A stretch of DNA of 64,000 nt from Aphidius gifuensis (Eukaryota; Arthropoda; Insecta; Hymenoptera; Braconidae). Positions 26,701-39,623 of this stretch are shown piece after piece. The stretch covers positions 3,658,001 through 3,722,000 of the forward strand of contig NC_057789.1 in assembly GCF_014905175.1 (NCBI RefSeq). Direction: 5' to 3'. The notes under the pieces are model-generated. The model worked only from the letters and a program-made list of their open reading frames with translations, was not told the DNA's origin and ran no database searches. A program made the position numbers and the translations under genes. Positions within the stretch are counted from its first letter, which is position 1. Each line of letters begins with the position of its first letter.

Positions 26701-26870
26701 AATTGTCACCTCAGTCAATATGGAATTGCCAAATTCTCAAATGGTATAAATAATTTTGTTAATTAATTAATTTTTTAATCAAATAATTTTGTTTAAAACA
26801 TTTAAAATTTTTTTTTTTAAAGGGTACACCTGGAAGAAAGTTTTTCAAAAATCGTCTCTCCCAACATTAA
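23734..26870 (+). CDS. Long coiled-coil protein, possibly SYCP1-like (synaptonemal complex)
   Basis: Fourteen exons: join(23734..23928, 24008..24171, 24245..24438, 24519..24790, 24865..25028, 25120..25231, 25304..25561, 25623..26012, 26072..26149, 26232..26294, 26363..26404, 26471..26578, 26669..26743, 26823..26870), 720 residues. A basic N-terminus (residues 10-35, Lys/Arg/Gln) is followed by near-continuous heptad coiled coil (about 65-570). The C-terminal tail is basic, Ser/Pro-rich ('NSKSPKSPKKASVTWKTPK') with an acidic 'LNDSEDEFDK' and a final 'GTPGRKFFKNRL'. This layout (basic tail, TP motifs, central rod) resembles transverse-filament proteins of the SYCP1 type, but coiled coils mislead and I am not certain. 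One donor (26579, GTTATT) is weak; retaining that intron would add a short tail and stop early. Confidence 0.7.
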
Positions 26871-27289
26871 TATTTCGAAAAAAAAATATATTTTTCATTT
26901 ACTATTTTCAACTTTTTATTTTTAATATTATTAATTCAATTTGAACAATTTAGAATAAATTCATAATTTTATTTTTAAATAATTAATTTTATCACAACTA
27001 TGTGAATTGAAAAAGAAAAAAAAAAATTTTTAAATATTATTAAATTACTAATTTTAATATCATTTCCAAAATAAAATGTTAACAATTAATGTTATTAATA
27101 ATTTAATATATCAACATTTGATGGATAAAATTTTCTGTTATCTAAGTACATTGTTAACTTTTTAAATATAATTATAATATATTGTTTTTATAAATTTATT
27201 TAACGTCTTTTTAACTTTCCAAATTTATCAATAAGTAACCTTAGTCAAATTGTCAATTGACTTGTATAATTATTCAAAAAAAAAAATAA
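26871..27289. other. Convergent 3' region
   Basis: 3' UTRs of the coiled-coil gene (+) and glycerol kinase (-). AT-rich, no gene seen. Confidence 0.5.
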
Positions 27290-29290
27290 TTATCCTTCTA
27301 AACTTGATGATAAATCCCATTTCATGGATCTTTCCACAGCCATTTTCCATTTTGAATAACGAAGATCTTTTTCTGCAAAAAAAGAAAAGACAAATATTAA
27401 AAATTGATTATAAATTTTATTTATCAAATCAATTTACCATCTTCATTAATTTGAGGTGAAAATTTAGTCATTTGTGATGGTTCAACATCACTAATATCAA
27501 TAAGACCAGCACCAACACCAGCAAGTATAGCAGCACCAAGAGCCGTTGATTCAACCATATATGGTCTCACTAAAATATAAAATGATTAAATTATTAAATC
27601 AAACTAACATAATTTCGTATTCAAAATTAAATACATACCAACATTAATACCAGTAAGATCAGCTTGAAGTTGCATTAATAAATCATTAATAGTCATTCCA
27701 CCATCAACAAGAAGTGTTGATAACTTTGTACCAGAATCTTTAACCATTGCATCTAAAATATCTCTTGTTTGAAAACAAACAGCTTCAAGTGCTGCTCTAA
27801 TAATATGATACTGTTGTGTATCCTCAGTTATACCACAAATAACACTAGAAAAAAAAAAAAAGATAGAAAAATCATAGACATATTATATTAATAGCCATAA
27901 GAAAGATCAAGATTTTAATATTGATTTATTTATGTTACGTACCCACGAGCATCTTGTTGCCAGTATGGTGCATAAAGACCAGAAAATGCTGGTACAAAAT
28001 AAACATCACCAGAATTTTTAACACGTTCAGCAAGTTCTTGTGTCTGTGATATATTACTCATCATTTGCATATTGTCTCTCAGCCAACCAAGCGCTGCACC
28101 AGCAACAGCAACTGATCCTTCTAATGCATATACTGCTGGATTTTTACCAAATTTATATGCAACTGTTGTTATTAAACCATGAGTTGAATCAACTTTCTAA
28201 ATGATATCAAATATTATTAATTCATATTTAATAATAAAATAATAGTAGAATCAATAAAATGATGTTATCTTACATTACTTCCAGTATTGTAAAGTAAAAA
28301 ACAACCAGTTCCATATGTTGCTTTAGCTTGTCCAGGTTTTAAACATAACTGTCCTAATAATGCACCTTGTTGATCACCAACACAACCAGATATTGGAATT
28401 CCAGCTAAACAATTTGGTTGTTCAATATGACCATATACTTCAGAACTTGATTTAATATCTGGTAATATTGTTTGTGGTATTTTAAAAAATTTAAGTAATA
28501 CTGGATCCCATTTAAGTGTTTCAATATTCATTAACATTGTTCTTGATGCATTTGATACATCAGTAATATGTAATTTTTTATTTGATAAATTATAAATAAT
28601 CCATGTATCAATTGTACCAAATAAACATGTACCAGCATCAACTGATTGTTTTATTTTTGGTACATTATCAATTAACCAACGTATTTTAAGTGCACTAAAA
28701 TATGGTGACAATGGAAGACCACAAAGTGGCTTTAAATAATTTTTATTACGTGTTTTATTTGGTACAGAATCTAGTACTTCATCCATTGTTGTTGTTGTTC
28801 TCATATCCAACCATACTATATACATTTAATTAATATTAATATTATTTTATTTATTTATTTAGGTAATTTTTTTTTTTATTTACCAATTGCATTGTGAAGT
28901 GGTTCACCAGTTTTTTTATCCCACATAATTGTTGTTTCACGTTGATTTGTAACACCAACAGCTTTAATATCTGAACTATCAATATTAAGTTCTTTTAATT
29001 TTTCAATAACTTTATTTATACATTCATAAACTGCTGTTAATATTTCCATTGGATCCTGTTCAACCCATCCTTCTTGTGGATATTTTTGTTTTATTTCAAT
29101 TTGATGAGATGTTATTACTTTACGTTTTATCACATCAAATATCTTGATAACAAATATTATTTTATTTTAGTAATTAATATAAATATTTTTTTATAAATAA
29201 ATTTAATTAATAACTTACGAGGAATCTGGTACTGCTGGTACCCTCATCAATAGCACCAATGTAAAATGGTTTTTTAATATTGTCTGGCAT
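27290..29290 (-). CDS. Gk: Glycerol kinase
   Basis: Phosphorylates glycerol to glycerol-3-phosphate using ATP (FGGY family). Model: complement(join(27290..27372, 27438..27569, 27639..27844, 27943..28196, 28274..28815, 28884..29142, 29219..29290)), 515 residues (family about 500-550). The N-terminal phosphate-binding 'GAIDEGTSSTRFLIFD', 'VGVTNQRETTIMWDKKTG', the substrate-loop 'GTIDTWIIYNLS', the FGGY domain with 'GCVGDQQGALLGQLC', 'ATYGTGCFLLYNTG', 'SGLYAPYWQQDARGVI' and the adenine site 'LLVDGGMTIND' are all present and in order. No truncation. It is divergent from vigilin, about 2.3 kb between start codons. Confidence 0.96.
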
Positions 29291-31615
29291 TGCTGATAAT
29301 TAATAATTATTATTAATTTTTATTCAATTTTATAAATTCAATGACAGCCTATGCTCAGCAAACTTTGACCTACGATCAACCTTTCATTAAATTCTCTTAT
29401 CATTTGGTTATATAATTTTTTTAAAAATAAAATAACAATCATATTTGAAAAGTTTATTATTAAATTCATTTAAAATTATACTTACTCATCAATTATATAT
29501 ATTTTCAATGTTTATTTGATCATCATTAAATGAGTAAAAAAAAATATTGTTGTTATTTTATTGACAGTTAAATCAATGACAATGACACTGACAATACAAA
29601 CATGTGTCAGTTTTTATTATTTATTATTGACACATTTATTGACGAGAAAAAAAAACTTATAAATTTTGCAGAGAAGAAAAAAAAATATTTACTAAAATCG
29701 ATTAAATTTACTGCCATTTTTTTGTTGCCAAATAATTTATTGTTTTTTTCTCTCGTCAAGTTTTCAAGACTGAATTTTAAATTTATATTTTAAATTATAA
29801 ATTTTTCGATAAATTATTTAGATAAAACTATTACCTAATAGCTCAAATAACATTAATAATTTTTTAATTAATTTTTTTATCGTTTTATTGAGACAAAAAT
29901 AAATTTAAATAAAAAAATCACAAAACAATATGGCGTTTTACTACCGCGGTAATTCGAAATATCCCTATACAATTTGTGTATAATTTTTTTTTTTATTGTT
30001 TATTATTATTATCATCATCTTGTTATAATAATCATCAATATAAAAAAAAAGAAAAATTAATCTACACACACACAAGCAGTCGCATAGTTGCATTTCACTT
30101 TGCGTTACCGGTAAGAAAAGTCGTGGTTTCTCTCGTTGTTGGTTTTCTCTCAACTTGGTGACTGTTGGTGACCAGAGAAATTAAACCAACCATTTTTCAT
30201 TCATAAATAAAAAAAAATTACACATATATCATAATAATAATAATAAATCATTAATGCATTTGGCAATTGTGAGATTAAAAAATAAAAAAATCTTATCTAG
30301 TTTTTGAGTTAATCTGTGATTTTTTAATAATTTATTTACAGGATTATAGCAGTAAACTGGCGACGTAATAAGCATTCGTTGCTCCACCGGACTTCTCAAA
30401 TACGGTAGAGTAAGTATCATCATTAATTTTTTCCTCATTCTTTAAATTTTTTTATTTTATCAATCTTCCCCGTCATCATTAACTGTAAATTAAAAAAATT
30501 CAAGCTACAAATTCTTATCACCATCAATTAGTTGTTGGAAAAATTTATTTAAAAATTTTCTCGTTGAAAATTAATTAAATCAAATCATTTTTTTATCGGG
30601 CTACTATTCCAAGGTACTTTTTTTTTCTTTTTTTTTTTTTTTTTTTTGGGAAGTTAAGGACGTGGCTCTGAAAGAGGTTACCATTCTTGTGACGTGCCAA
30701 AGCGTGATGTGAGAATACAGAATCAAGCACACCATTCCATATGGTGCTTCATTAAAATATTATTATTAATTTATCAATATCATTTTTATAATTAATGTTA
30801 TTTAAAAATTCAACATGATAATTTTAAATATGTCAATGAATTAATTATCTTGTAGGTTTATTTTTTTATAAAAAAATATTGCAATTTTTTTTTTATTTTT
30901 CAATTATTCATAAGAGAAACAAAAAATAAATTATCATTGTTAATGACCTTTGTGTTGGTGGTATGAAATGTCATCGACATTTTTGACATTTATCCGTCAA
31001 ATTGAACAAAAATTTATTTTTATTAAAATCAAATTTTTTTTTGAAATAATTTTTTATCAGTGAATTGTGATAGTGATACTGAGTGTTGAGGTCAAAGGCA
31101 TTTATTTTTTTATTTATAATTTTTTTATAATATTATTTGTTCTTTCATTCATCGTTGTTATTTTTTTTAATTTTTTTTTTTTTTAATTTTTTATTTTATT
31201 TATTTGTCCCTTTAGAAAATTTTGGTGTTTTAACATTTGGGTGTGTCTAATCCCAGCTCTTATTATTATTTTTTTTTGGTTTAATTAAATTATTAATTTG
31301 AAGCTTGTTTATTCAAGATGAACAATAATAATATTTAAATCCAATCAAGTGAATTAAAAAAAAAAAAAACAGCGTATAATTAAAATTAATATATAAAAAA
31401 ATTGAAATAATAATAAAATAAAGTTTAAACAGTTTGAAAAACAGACACAAATATTTATTGATAAAATAATTAATAATTTTTTTTTTCTTTTTAATTGATA
31501 ATTTTCAGTTCTACTGTAAAGACAAAGACTCGGCTCGACCCCAGGTTTATTTCTCAATTGACAAGTAATAGGAAAAAAAAAAACTAGGAAAAAAGGAAAA
31601 AAATAAAATTAAAAA
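29291..31615. promoter_or_regulatory. Divergent region: GK promoter and vigilin noncoding 5' exons
   Basis: Splice-site appearance suggests three noncoding vigilin exons: one ending at a GTAAGA donor near 30109 (TTGCGTTACCG|GT), one at about 30342-30409, and a last from about 31509 running into the start codon at 31616. Palindromes TACCGCGGTA (about 29942) and TTACCGGTAA (about 30105) lie in the locally GC-richer promoter area. An island at 30655-30740 is also less AT-rich and contains CACCAT-TCCAT-ATGGTG. Exon limits and promoter assignment are inferred. Confidence 0.45.
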
Positions 31616-34600
31616 ATGGAGGAAGAGCAGCAGCAGCAGCAGCAATTATCAATGGAAGAAGGAACTGCATATGAACCACCAACATATGACAAAACATTTC
31701 CTGAATTGCCTGGTTCAACAGCATCATCAACACCACCACGTCCATTTCAACCACAAAATACACCAATGAGAGTTGGTTCAACAATGGTTACACATGTATT
31801 TCATGTACCAGCTGAAGAATTAAATTCCGAACGTAATAATAAATTTGGTGGTGGTGAATCAATGCGTACGTGTCAGTCAATAATGAAAGAGACACATGCA
31901 CATATTGAAATATCAGAATCTAAAAATCAAAGTTTAACATTTTTATTAACTGGAAAACAAAATGAAGTATTGGAAGCACGTCGTAGAATATTATCAACAT
32001 TTCAAACACAAGCTAAAAAAGATATAACAATACCAAAAGAACATCATCGTTGGATACTTGGTAAACAACGTTTACGTTTAAATGAACTTGAAAAAAATAC
32101 AGCAACAAAAATAATTGTACCATCATTTGATTCACAAAGTAATATTATAACAATAAATGGTACAAAAGAAGGTATTGAACGTGCTGAACATGAAATTAAA
32201 GTAATATCAGATGAACAATCAAGAAAAGCATTTGAACGTATTAATGTACCAAAAATATATCATCCATTTATACGTGGTGCATATGATGAAAATTTAACTA
32301 AAATGATAAATGATACTGGTGCTAGAATAAATATACCACCACCAAGTGTACAAAATGATGAAATAACAGTTGCTGGTGAAAAAGATGGTGTATTAACAGC
32401 TAAAAAAATAATTGAAGATATATATTGTGATATGGAAAAACGTTGTGCATCAGTATCAGTTGAAGTACCAAAATCACAACATAAATATGTTATTGGTCAT
32501 CGTAATTCAACAATATCAGAAATATTACAATTAACTGGTGTATCTGTTGAAATGCCAAGTAGTGATTCAACAACTGGTACAATAACATTACGTGGACCAC
32601 AAGATAAACTTGGTCAAGCACTTGATAAAGTATATGAAAAAGCAAATAGTGTTAAAACAGCATCAATTGAAGCACCATCATGGGTACATAAATATATTAT
32701 TGGACGTAAAGGTATTAATATTAAAAAAATAACTCAAGATTTGCCAAAGGTTAATATTGATTTTACAGTTAATGTTGATAAAATTAAAATTGAAGGACCA
32801 CCACAAGATGTTGAAAAAGCTAAAGAACAACTTGAAAATGTTGCACATGATTTAATTAATAAATTAACATTTGTTGAACTTAGAGTTGATCCACGTTTTT
32901 ATAAACATATTATTGGTAAAAATGGTGCAAATGTTAATCGTTTAAAAGAAGAAACAAATGTTGTTATTAATTTTTTTGATAATGATGGACAAAATGTTAT
33001 TAGAATTGAGGGTAATCAAGCTGGTGTTTATGAAGCTGAATTAAAATTAATGGATATGGTTAATAAATTAGAAAATGAAAAAGAAAAAGATATTATTATT
33101 GATCATCGTCATTTTGCATCAATAATTGGTAGTAAAGGTATGAATATTGGTAAAATACGTGATAAATTTAATTACGTACAAATAACAATACCAGGACCAG
33201 ATGATAATGCTGATATTGTTAAAATACGTGGACCAAAATTAGATGTTGATCAATGTCATAAATATTTAATGAATCTTGTTAAACAACTTGATGAAGCATC
33301 ATATTCAATACAAATTCCAATATTAAAACAATTTCATAAATTTGTCATTGGACGTGGTGGTAATAATTTACGTAAAATACGTGATGAAACAGATACAAGA
33401 ATTGATTTTCCATCAGAAGGTGATGCTGATGAAGTTATAACAATAACTGGTAAAAAAGAAAATGTTACACTTGCACGTGATATGATACAAAAAATTCAAA
33501 ATGAGCTATCAAATACAATTGCTGAAGAAGTACAAATATCACCAAAATATTATAATTCATTAATTGGTACTGGTGGTAAATTAATACATTCAATTATGGA
33601 AAATTGTGGTAGTGTTATTATTAAATTTCCACCAGCTGATTCAAATAGTGATAAAGTTATGATACGTGGTACAAAAGATGATGTTGAAAAAGCTAAAATA
33701 CAATTACTTGATCAAATACATGAACGTGAAGTATCTAGTTTTACTGATACAATTAGAGCTAAAACAGAACATCATAAAATTATTATTGGTAGACAAGGTG
33801 TTAATATTAAAAAAATACGTGAATTAACTGGTGCACGTATTATATTTCCAAATGAAAAAGATAATGATAAAGAATTAATAACAATTATTGGTAAAAAAGA
33901 TTCTGTTGAAATGGCTAAAAAACAATTAGAAGATACAATTAAAGAAATTGATAATCATATTGAAGATGATATTATTATTGATCAAAAACATCATCGTCAT
34001 TTTGTTGCTAAAAGAGGTGCATTATTAAATAAAATAAGTGAAGATTGTGGTGGTGTACAAATATCATTTCCACGTGCTGGTATTGATTCATCACGTGTTA
34101 CAATAAAAGGTACACGTGATGCTATTGATGCTGCTAAACAAAAACTCATTGATATTGTTAATGATTTAGAAAGTCAAATAACTATTGAATGTGTTATGCC
34201 ACAAATATATCATCGTACTGTTATGGGTTCAAGAGGTTCAAAAGTACAAACAATAACATCTATGTTTGATGTACAAATTAAATTTCCAGAACGTGATACA
34301 ACAGGCAATGATGATTCAAATCATAATCAACATCAACAACCACAACAAGAAGATGAACAACAACAACAACAACAAGAGGTAAGCATAACTTGTTTATTTA
34401 TTTATTTATTTAATTATTTATAAAATTTATAAACATTATTACAGACTAATGGAGAAAATGAAAATGGTGAAATAAAAGAAACACCAGCATCAGATATTAT
34501 TTATATAACTGGTAAACCAGAAAATGCTGAAAAAGCTAAACAAGCCTTACTTGATTTAGTACCAATAACTGAAGAATTATCAGTACCATTTGATTTACAT

Positions 34601-35585
34601 CGTTTAATTATTGGTAAATCTGGTAAAGATGTTAAATCATTAATGTCAAGATATGATGTACATATATTTTTATCACCAGCTGAAGAAAAACTTGATTACA
34701 TTAAAATATGTGGTCCACCATCAAATGTTAAAGAAGCTAAAGAAGCTATACTTGAACGTGTTGATGATCTTGAGGCAAAACGTATTGAACGTGAATTAAA
34801 ATCATTTGAATTAAAATTCACAATTGATCCAGAATATCATCCAAAAATAATTGGACGTGGTGGTGCTGTTATTAAAAAAATACGTACTGATCATGATGTA
34901 CAAATTAATTTTCCACGTATTGGTGATAATGATGAAAATACAATAACAATTATTGGCTTTGAAAAAAATGCAAATGATGCTAAAGATGAAATTATGAAAA
35001 TTGTTAATGAACTCAATGATTTATGTAAAGAAGAAGTACAAATTGATTCAGCAGTACATTCACGTTTAATTGGTGCAAGAGGTAAAAATATACGTAGAAT
35101 AATGGATACATATAAAGTTGAAATTAAATTTCCACGTAAAACTGATGCTGATTTGGATCTTGTTACAATTATTGGTGCTGAAGATAATGTTTTAGATGCT
35201 AAAGATCATTTATTAAATTTAGAACAAGAATATGTAAGTGTTGTTGTTTAAATTTATTTTTTTTTAATTGAAATTTATTATTTACTATATTATTATTTTA
35301 TTATTTTAGCGTCAAGATTTGGATGACAGATCATCACGTTCATCAAGAATGAGCAGAAGTGGAAAAAGAGATTCAGATAATTCACTTCTTGGTGGTAATG
35401 GTGGTGGTAGTAGTAATGGTGCTGATAATGACAATGGTTTTGTCGTTAAAGGTGGACCCTGGGAACATGACAAGCCAAAAATTGCACCAGACACAGCAAG
35501 TGTTGCTGATTTTCCAACATTTGTTGGGCATGATTCAAATCAGATGCCAATGACTGCACCTGAAGGCCCATGGGGAAGACGTTAA
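31616..35585 (+). CDS. Dp1: Vigilin (multi-KH RNA-binding protein)
   Basis: Cytoplasmic/ER-associated RNA-binding protein linked to translation, sterol transport and heterochromatin; called Dp1 in Drosophila and HDLBP in vertebrates. Model: join(31616..34378, 34445..35233, 35310..35585), phase 0, 1275 residues (human about 1270). I count fourteen KH domains by their GxxG loops, for example 'HKYIIGRKGINIKKI', 'YKHIIGKNGANVNRL', 'HKFVIGRGGNNLRKI', 'YNSLIGTGGKLIHSI' and 'HSRLIGARGKNIRRI', plus a diverged N-terminal KH. Several loops are degenerate (GKQR, GAYD, GHRN, AKRG), so those domains may not bind RNA. Short Gln runs occur at the N-terminus and at the end of exon 1 ('EDEQQQQQQE'). The C-terminus is Gly/Ser-rich and ends 'EGPWGRR'. 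The 2.8 kb first coding exon suggests intron loss. Confidence 0.97.
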
Positions 35586-38235
35586 AATTATCTTTTAACA
35601 CATAACACACTCTCTCACATACACACACACACACACACAAACACAACACACAAGAAATAAAGAAAAAAGAAAAAAAAAAAAAAAGGTAACGTTCCTCTAA
35701 CAATAAAATTGTTTGAGAACAATAATATTATTTGAAAGAAAAAGTTGATTTTTCTTTCAAATGTGAATCTATTGCTGATGCTGCTGCAAATTTGAAAATA
35801 CGACCCTGGCTTATCTCACTGGACACTCATTTAACATATTTAAAATAATTAATATCTAAAAATAAAAATCTGGATGTATAAAATATGAAAGAAAAAAAAA
35901 AAACAATTAATCCGATTTTTAAATGTTAAATAACAATTTATTTATTTATTTATTTAATTGTTATTTAACTATTGTTTATAGTAAATTTTTTTTTTTTTTT
36001 TTATGTTCCATGTATCTGTAACTGCAATGCATTCCAGAAATACTCGAAATGTCAAATCGATTTTTATTTAATTTTTTAGTGACGGTTAAGAAAATGAGAA
36101 TACATTTTTTTTTTTTTTTTTTAATTGTAATTATGTGTTGCTCTATATATACCTAAATATATATTTTTTTTTTTTTGTCATTTTATTTTTGTGTTTTTTT
36201 TTTTTTGTTAAATAAATCATGCCTTCCAGATACAGATATATTGTACTTAAGATTTCAAATAAGAATTGAATTGTTTTTGTGCAATTTGTGCTAATTAAAT
36301 TTCTATTTTTTCATATCACCCAATTTTTAATGATCAAAACAAAATATGTTAATTTTTTTTCTTAATTGTACTATTTAACATTATCCCAGTGTCAAAAAAA
36401 TTAACACACAAATTTTATTATGTTTTTTTTTTGTACATGAAAATCTAATTTTTTATTCAGCCTCCACATTTTTATTTTTTTATTTATTTATTTAACTTTT
36501 CAAAATTTCATGCCAATTTTGAGCTCAGGAATTTTAAATTTTTTTACCATTAACGAGCAAAAACGTGAGCCAATATAAATTGCCTCAAATTTTTTATATA
36601 TAAAAATAATAATACTGTCATTTTCTAATAATCTTATTGAAAAAAAAAAAAACAAAAATTATATGAACAAGAACATAACGAATTGAATGAACAATAAATA
36701 TTTTAATTGGATATAATATTTTAAATAATTTTATATATTTTAATACAATAGAATAATTTATATATTTGAATAAAAGCCAACAAAAATTAAAATAAACCTG
36801 AGCTAAAATACAGTTTGAAAGACATACAATTATAATATATATCTATAAATATATATCAGTGGAGGCCTTTGAAAATTCAAAATGAAAATAATATCCTCGA
36901 GCCAAAATAACATTTATCTTTTTGTTAAAAATAATTTTAAAAAAGGCACGACTGAGTCCACAAAAAATTATCTTAAAATTATAAATTAACTAATAGTTAT
37001 TAATATCATTTTGTTTTTAAATGAAATATTAACTGATAATTTTACAAAATGCATAATAAATGAAAATAAAAAAAACCATAAAATCGAGGCCAACTTAGAT
37101 AAGGAAAAAAATTAAAAAACAACCAGTTAATAATAAAAATTGTAGAACAAATATTCAATATAATTAACGAAAAATAATAATAATAATTAATTAATAATAA
37201 TAGTAATGAAAAAAATTATTTTGTTAAAAGTGCCTTGTCTATTTTCTTTGGGGACAGCTCATTTTTCAATTGTTGGAGGAATGTGAATATAATAATAATT
37301 ATGTATAATAAAATTATAAATATATTAATGAAAAAGAAAAAAAAACAAATAATCAATCGATTTAAATAATAATAATAATAATTGATTAAATTAAAAATAG
37401 TTAATAAAAAAAAAAAATGGTAAATGAATTTAAAATATTTATCTGTGTAATGGAAGATAAATTAAATTTAAAAAATAATAGAATATTGCCAACATAGTAT
37501 GCCACGAATATATATTAGCAAAAAAAAAAAATTATAAATTAAATAATAAACAAAATACAATAAATAAATCAATGCATAAAAAAAAAAAAAAGAATAAAAA
37601 GACAAAAAAAAAAAACGAAAAAAAAGGGAGAAAAAAATTCACTTATATTTTTTAGATTTACAGGAATTTTTATAAGCCTACTTGTACGATCGACCTACAT
37701 GTTTATCATCGCATTTTAAATTAAATAAAAAAAATTATATATTTAAATTGTAAGAATTTTTAATAATAATGAAAATTGAAAGAATTTTTTTTTTTTTTGC
37801 ATCAAAATAAATAGACAAATAATATCAATAATTTTATTTTTCTTGTAATAATAAAATTTTGTGAAAAATAAATTTTTAATTAATTTTAAATATAATTTAA
37901 TATAATTAAGTAAAAAAAAAAAAAATTTTGAATGGAAATTATAAATTATGCATGTATGTTATAATTATTATAAATAATTCTCGCATTAATTATTAAGCAA
38001 AAAAAAAAAAATAAATAAAAAACAATTATCACACGAAATTATTATGACTTTATTATTATATCATTTATATTTATTTAGGAATAATAAATAATAATCAGTG
38101 ATGGTTTATAAATTGAATAGATGATTTAGATAGTTAACATAATTTTAAAACAAATTATTAGATAATTTCATAACAACTAATTGTACAACTATATAATTCA
38201 TACAATGAATTGTCGTTTGATCAATACAACGGACC
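35586..38235. other. Vigilin 3' UTR and gene-poor AT-rich region
   Basis: The vigilin 3' UTR probably extends well into this stretch, with several AATAAA-like signals. It has a CA microsatellite at its start and long A or T runs throughout. No coding frame or RNA gene was found. Confidence 0.5.
35619..35639 (+). repeat. (AC)n microsatellite
   Basis: About ten AC units in the vigilin 3' UTR, with a further interrupted ACAC tract to about 35652. Confidence 0.85.
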
Positions 38236-38291
38236 CTATTCTACACTGTTATCTAAGCCAGTTAGGATGATGGTCTACACTCTCATCTAAG
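38236..38291 (-). repeat. U2 5'-end-like fragment(s), left border
   Basis: On the minus strand 38266-38236 reads like the start of U2 around its branch-site region (TGGCTTAGATAACAGTGTAG against U2 TGGCTAAGATCAAAGTGTAG). A second, shorter match (CTTAGATGAGAGTGTAGAC) lies at 38291-38271. Both are degenerate and truncated. Confidence 0.5.
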
Positions 38292-38705
38292 AAAAAAAAA
38301 ATAGACGGAGAAATTCAAAGTCTACGAAAAAAAAAAAAATAATCACGGAGAAATTATAAAGTAGACGGAGAATTTGTGGAGAATCACAGAGAAATAACGA
38401 TAAAGTGACAAATGAATTACTGAATGGAAAAATAATTTGTTGGGAACATTGCTACGATAAAATTATTCTCTCTCATGGTTCCAGTTGGAAAGGTCACCAG
38501 TATCCCCTTTTTTCTGATTTTGAGTCAAAGCCCCCAATATTTATTTTTCCCCCGGCTCAATTGGTGCTGGTGGTGGTTGACTGGTTATTGATGATTCTTT
38601 AGTTATAGCAACTATTTTAAATAAAATAAAATGAATTTATGGGGGACGAAATAAATTTTACATATGAGAGAAAAAGAAAAAAAATATAAAAATAATAAGC
38701 TACTG

Positions 38706-38764
38706 CCAAGGACACCAATATCTAGCTGCACTTGTGACAGTCTACAAGTTATTGGTGACCTTGG
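38706..38764. repeat. 59-nt hairpin, 15-bp stem with one mismatch
   Basis: CCAAGGACACCAATA (38706-38720) pairs with TATTGGTGACCTTGG (38750-38764), 14 of 15 positions. A further CTTGT/ACAAG pair lies inside the loop. It sits between two copies of a direct repeat (about 38620-38645 and 38780-38805, sharing TGAATTTATGGGG). The whole lies inside the mobile-element-like segment. Confidence 0.55.
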
Positions 38765-39623
38765 TCTCCCAATATGTATTTAAAATAAAATAATGAATTT
38801 ATGGGGAATTATAATTGAGTGCACAGACAATGAACTAATTGAACCAGGGTCCATGGCAGGTGGTCGCACCTCGATCGCTCACTCAGCCGAAACAAAGTTA
38901 ATTTGATGGTATTATTCAAATTAATATGAATATATAGTTATTTAAAATAATTATTTAAATTTATATTGTACTTACATACAGGTAACCAAACTATAGCTAT
39001 ATCGCCTGCTTAACTCCCGCAGCGATTCGGATAGGATCTCTGAAGCCCTCACTGGTCCTCTGGTTGCGTTCTTCTTTTTGCCGCGCTCGAGGGGGCTATC
39101 TCAACGTTAATATGTTTGCGGGTTTCAGCCGTTATTGGATATTTAGTTTTGTTTCGTTAAGCCAGTTTCGTAAGTCTTGGTGATCTTCTTCTTGCAGGTC
39201 GTTCGGTCATGTCACTGGGAGCAATTGACTCTATTATAATTATCTCCTCGCTTGCACTCAAATTTCTAGTATTACTACTACTATCGCTATTGTTATTAGA
39301 ATTACTACTATCTACCTCTTCAGACCCAGACCCTGGTTGTGCTCTTTTTTCGCAGCATTCGAGGAGGCTACCTCAACTTCCGGGTGTTCTTTGATTATGT
39401 GTTTGCGGGTGTCGGCCATCGGATATTTTGCCAACATACCCGCAAACACTACACTTACTAATGTTATATTCACCCGGATGAGAGAGTTTCAGGTGTTTCT
39501 ACATATGAATCCACAAAAAATACGGAGAAATTCCGAGGGAAAAAAAAATCGGGAGAGAAATTAATCTACGGAGATTAAAAAACAAATTACGGAGAAATAT
39601 CGATATTTCGCCAATTATCGCCC

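Noticed and set aside
31584..31784. Minus-strand frame with poly-Ala
   Set aside because: Shadow of the CAG repeat at the vigilin start.
38405..38602. 65-residue open frame on the plus strand
   Set aside because: Lies in the mobile-element-like segment; hydrophobic end arises from GGTGG repeats, no homology recognised.
38830..38890. tRNA-like or pol III box sequence (GGTGGTCGCACCTCG)
   Set aside because: No cloverleaf pairing and no proper A box; not a tRNA.
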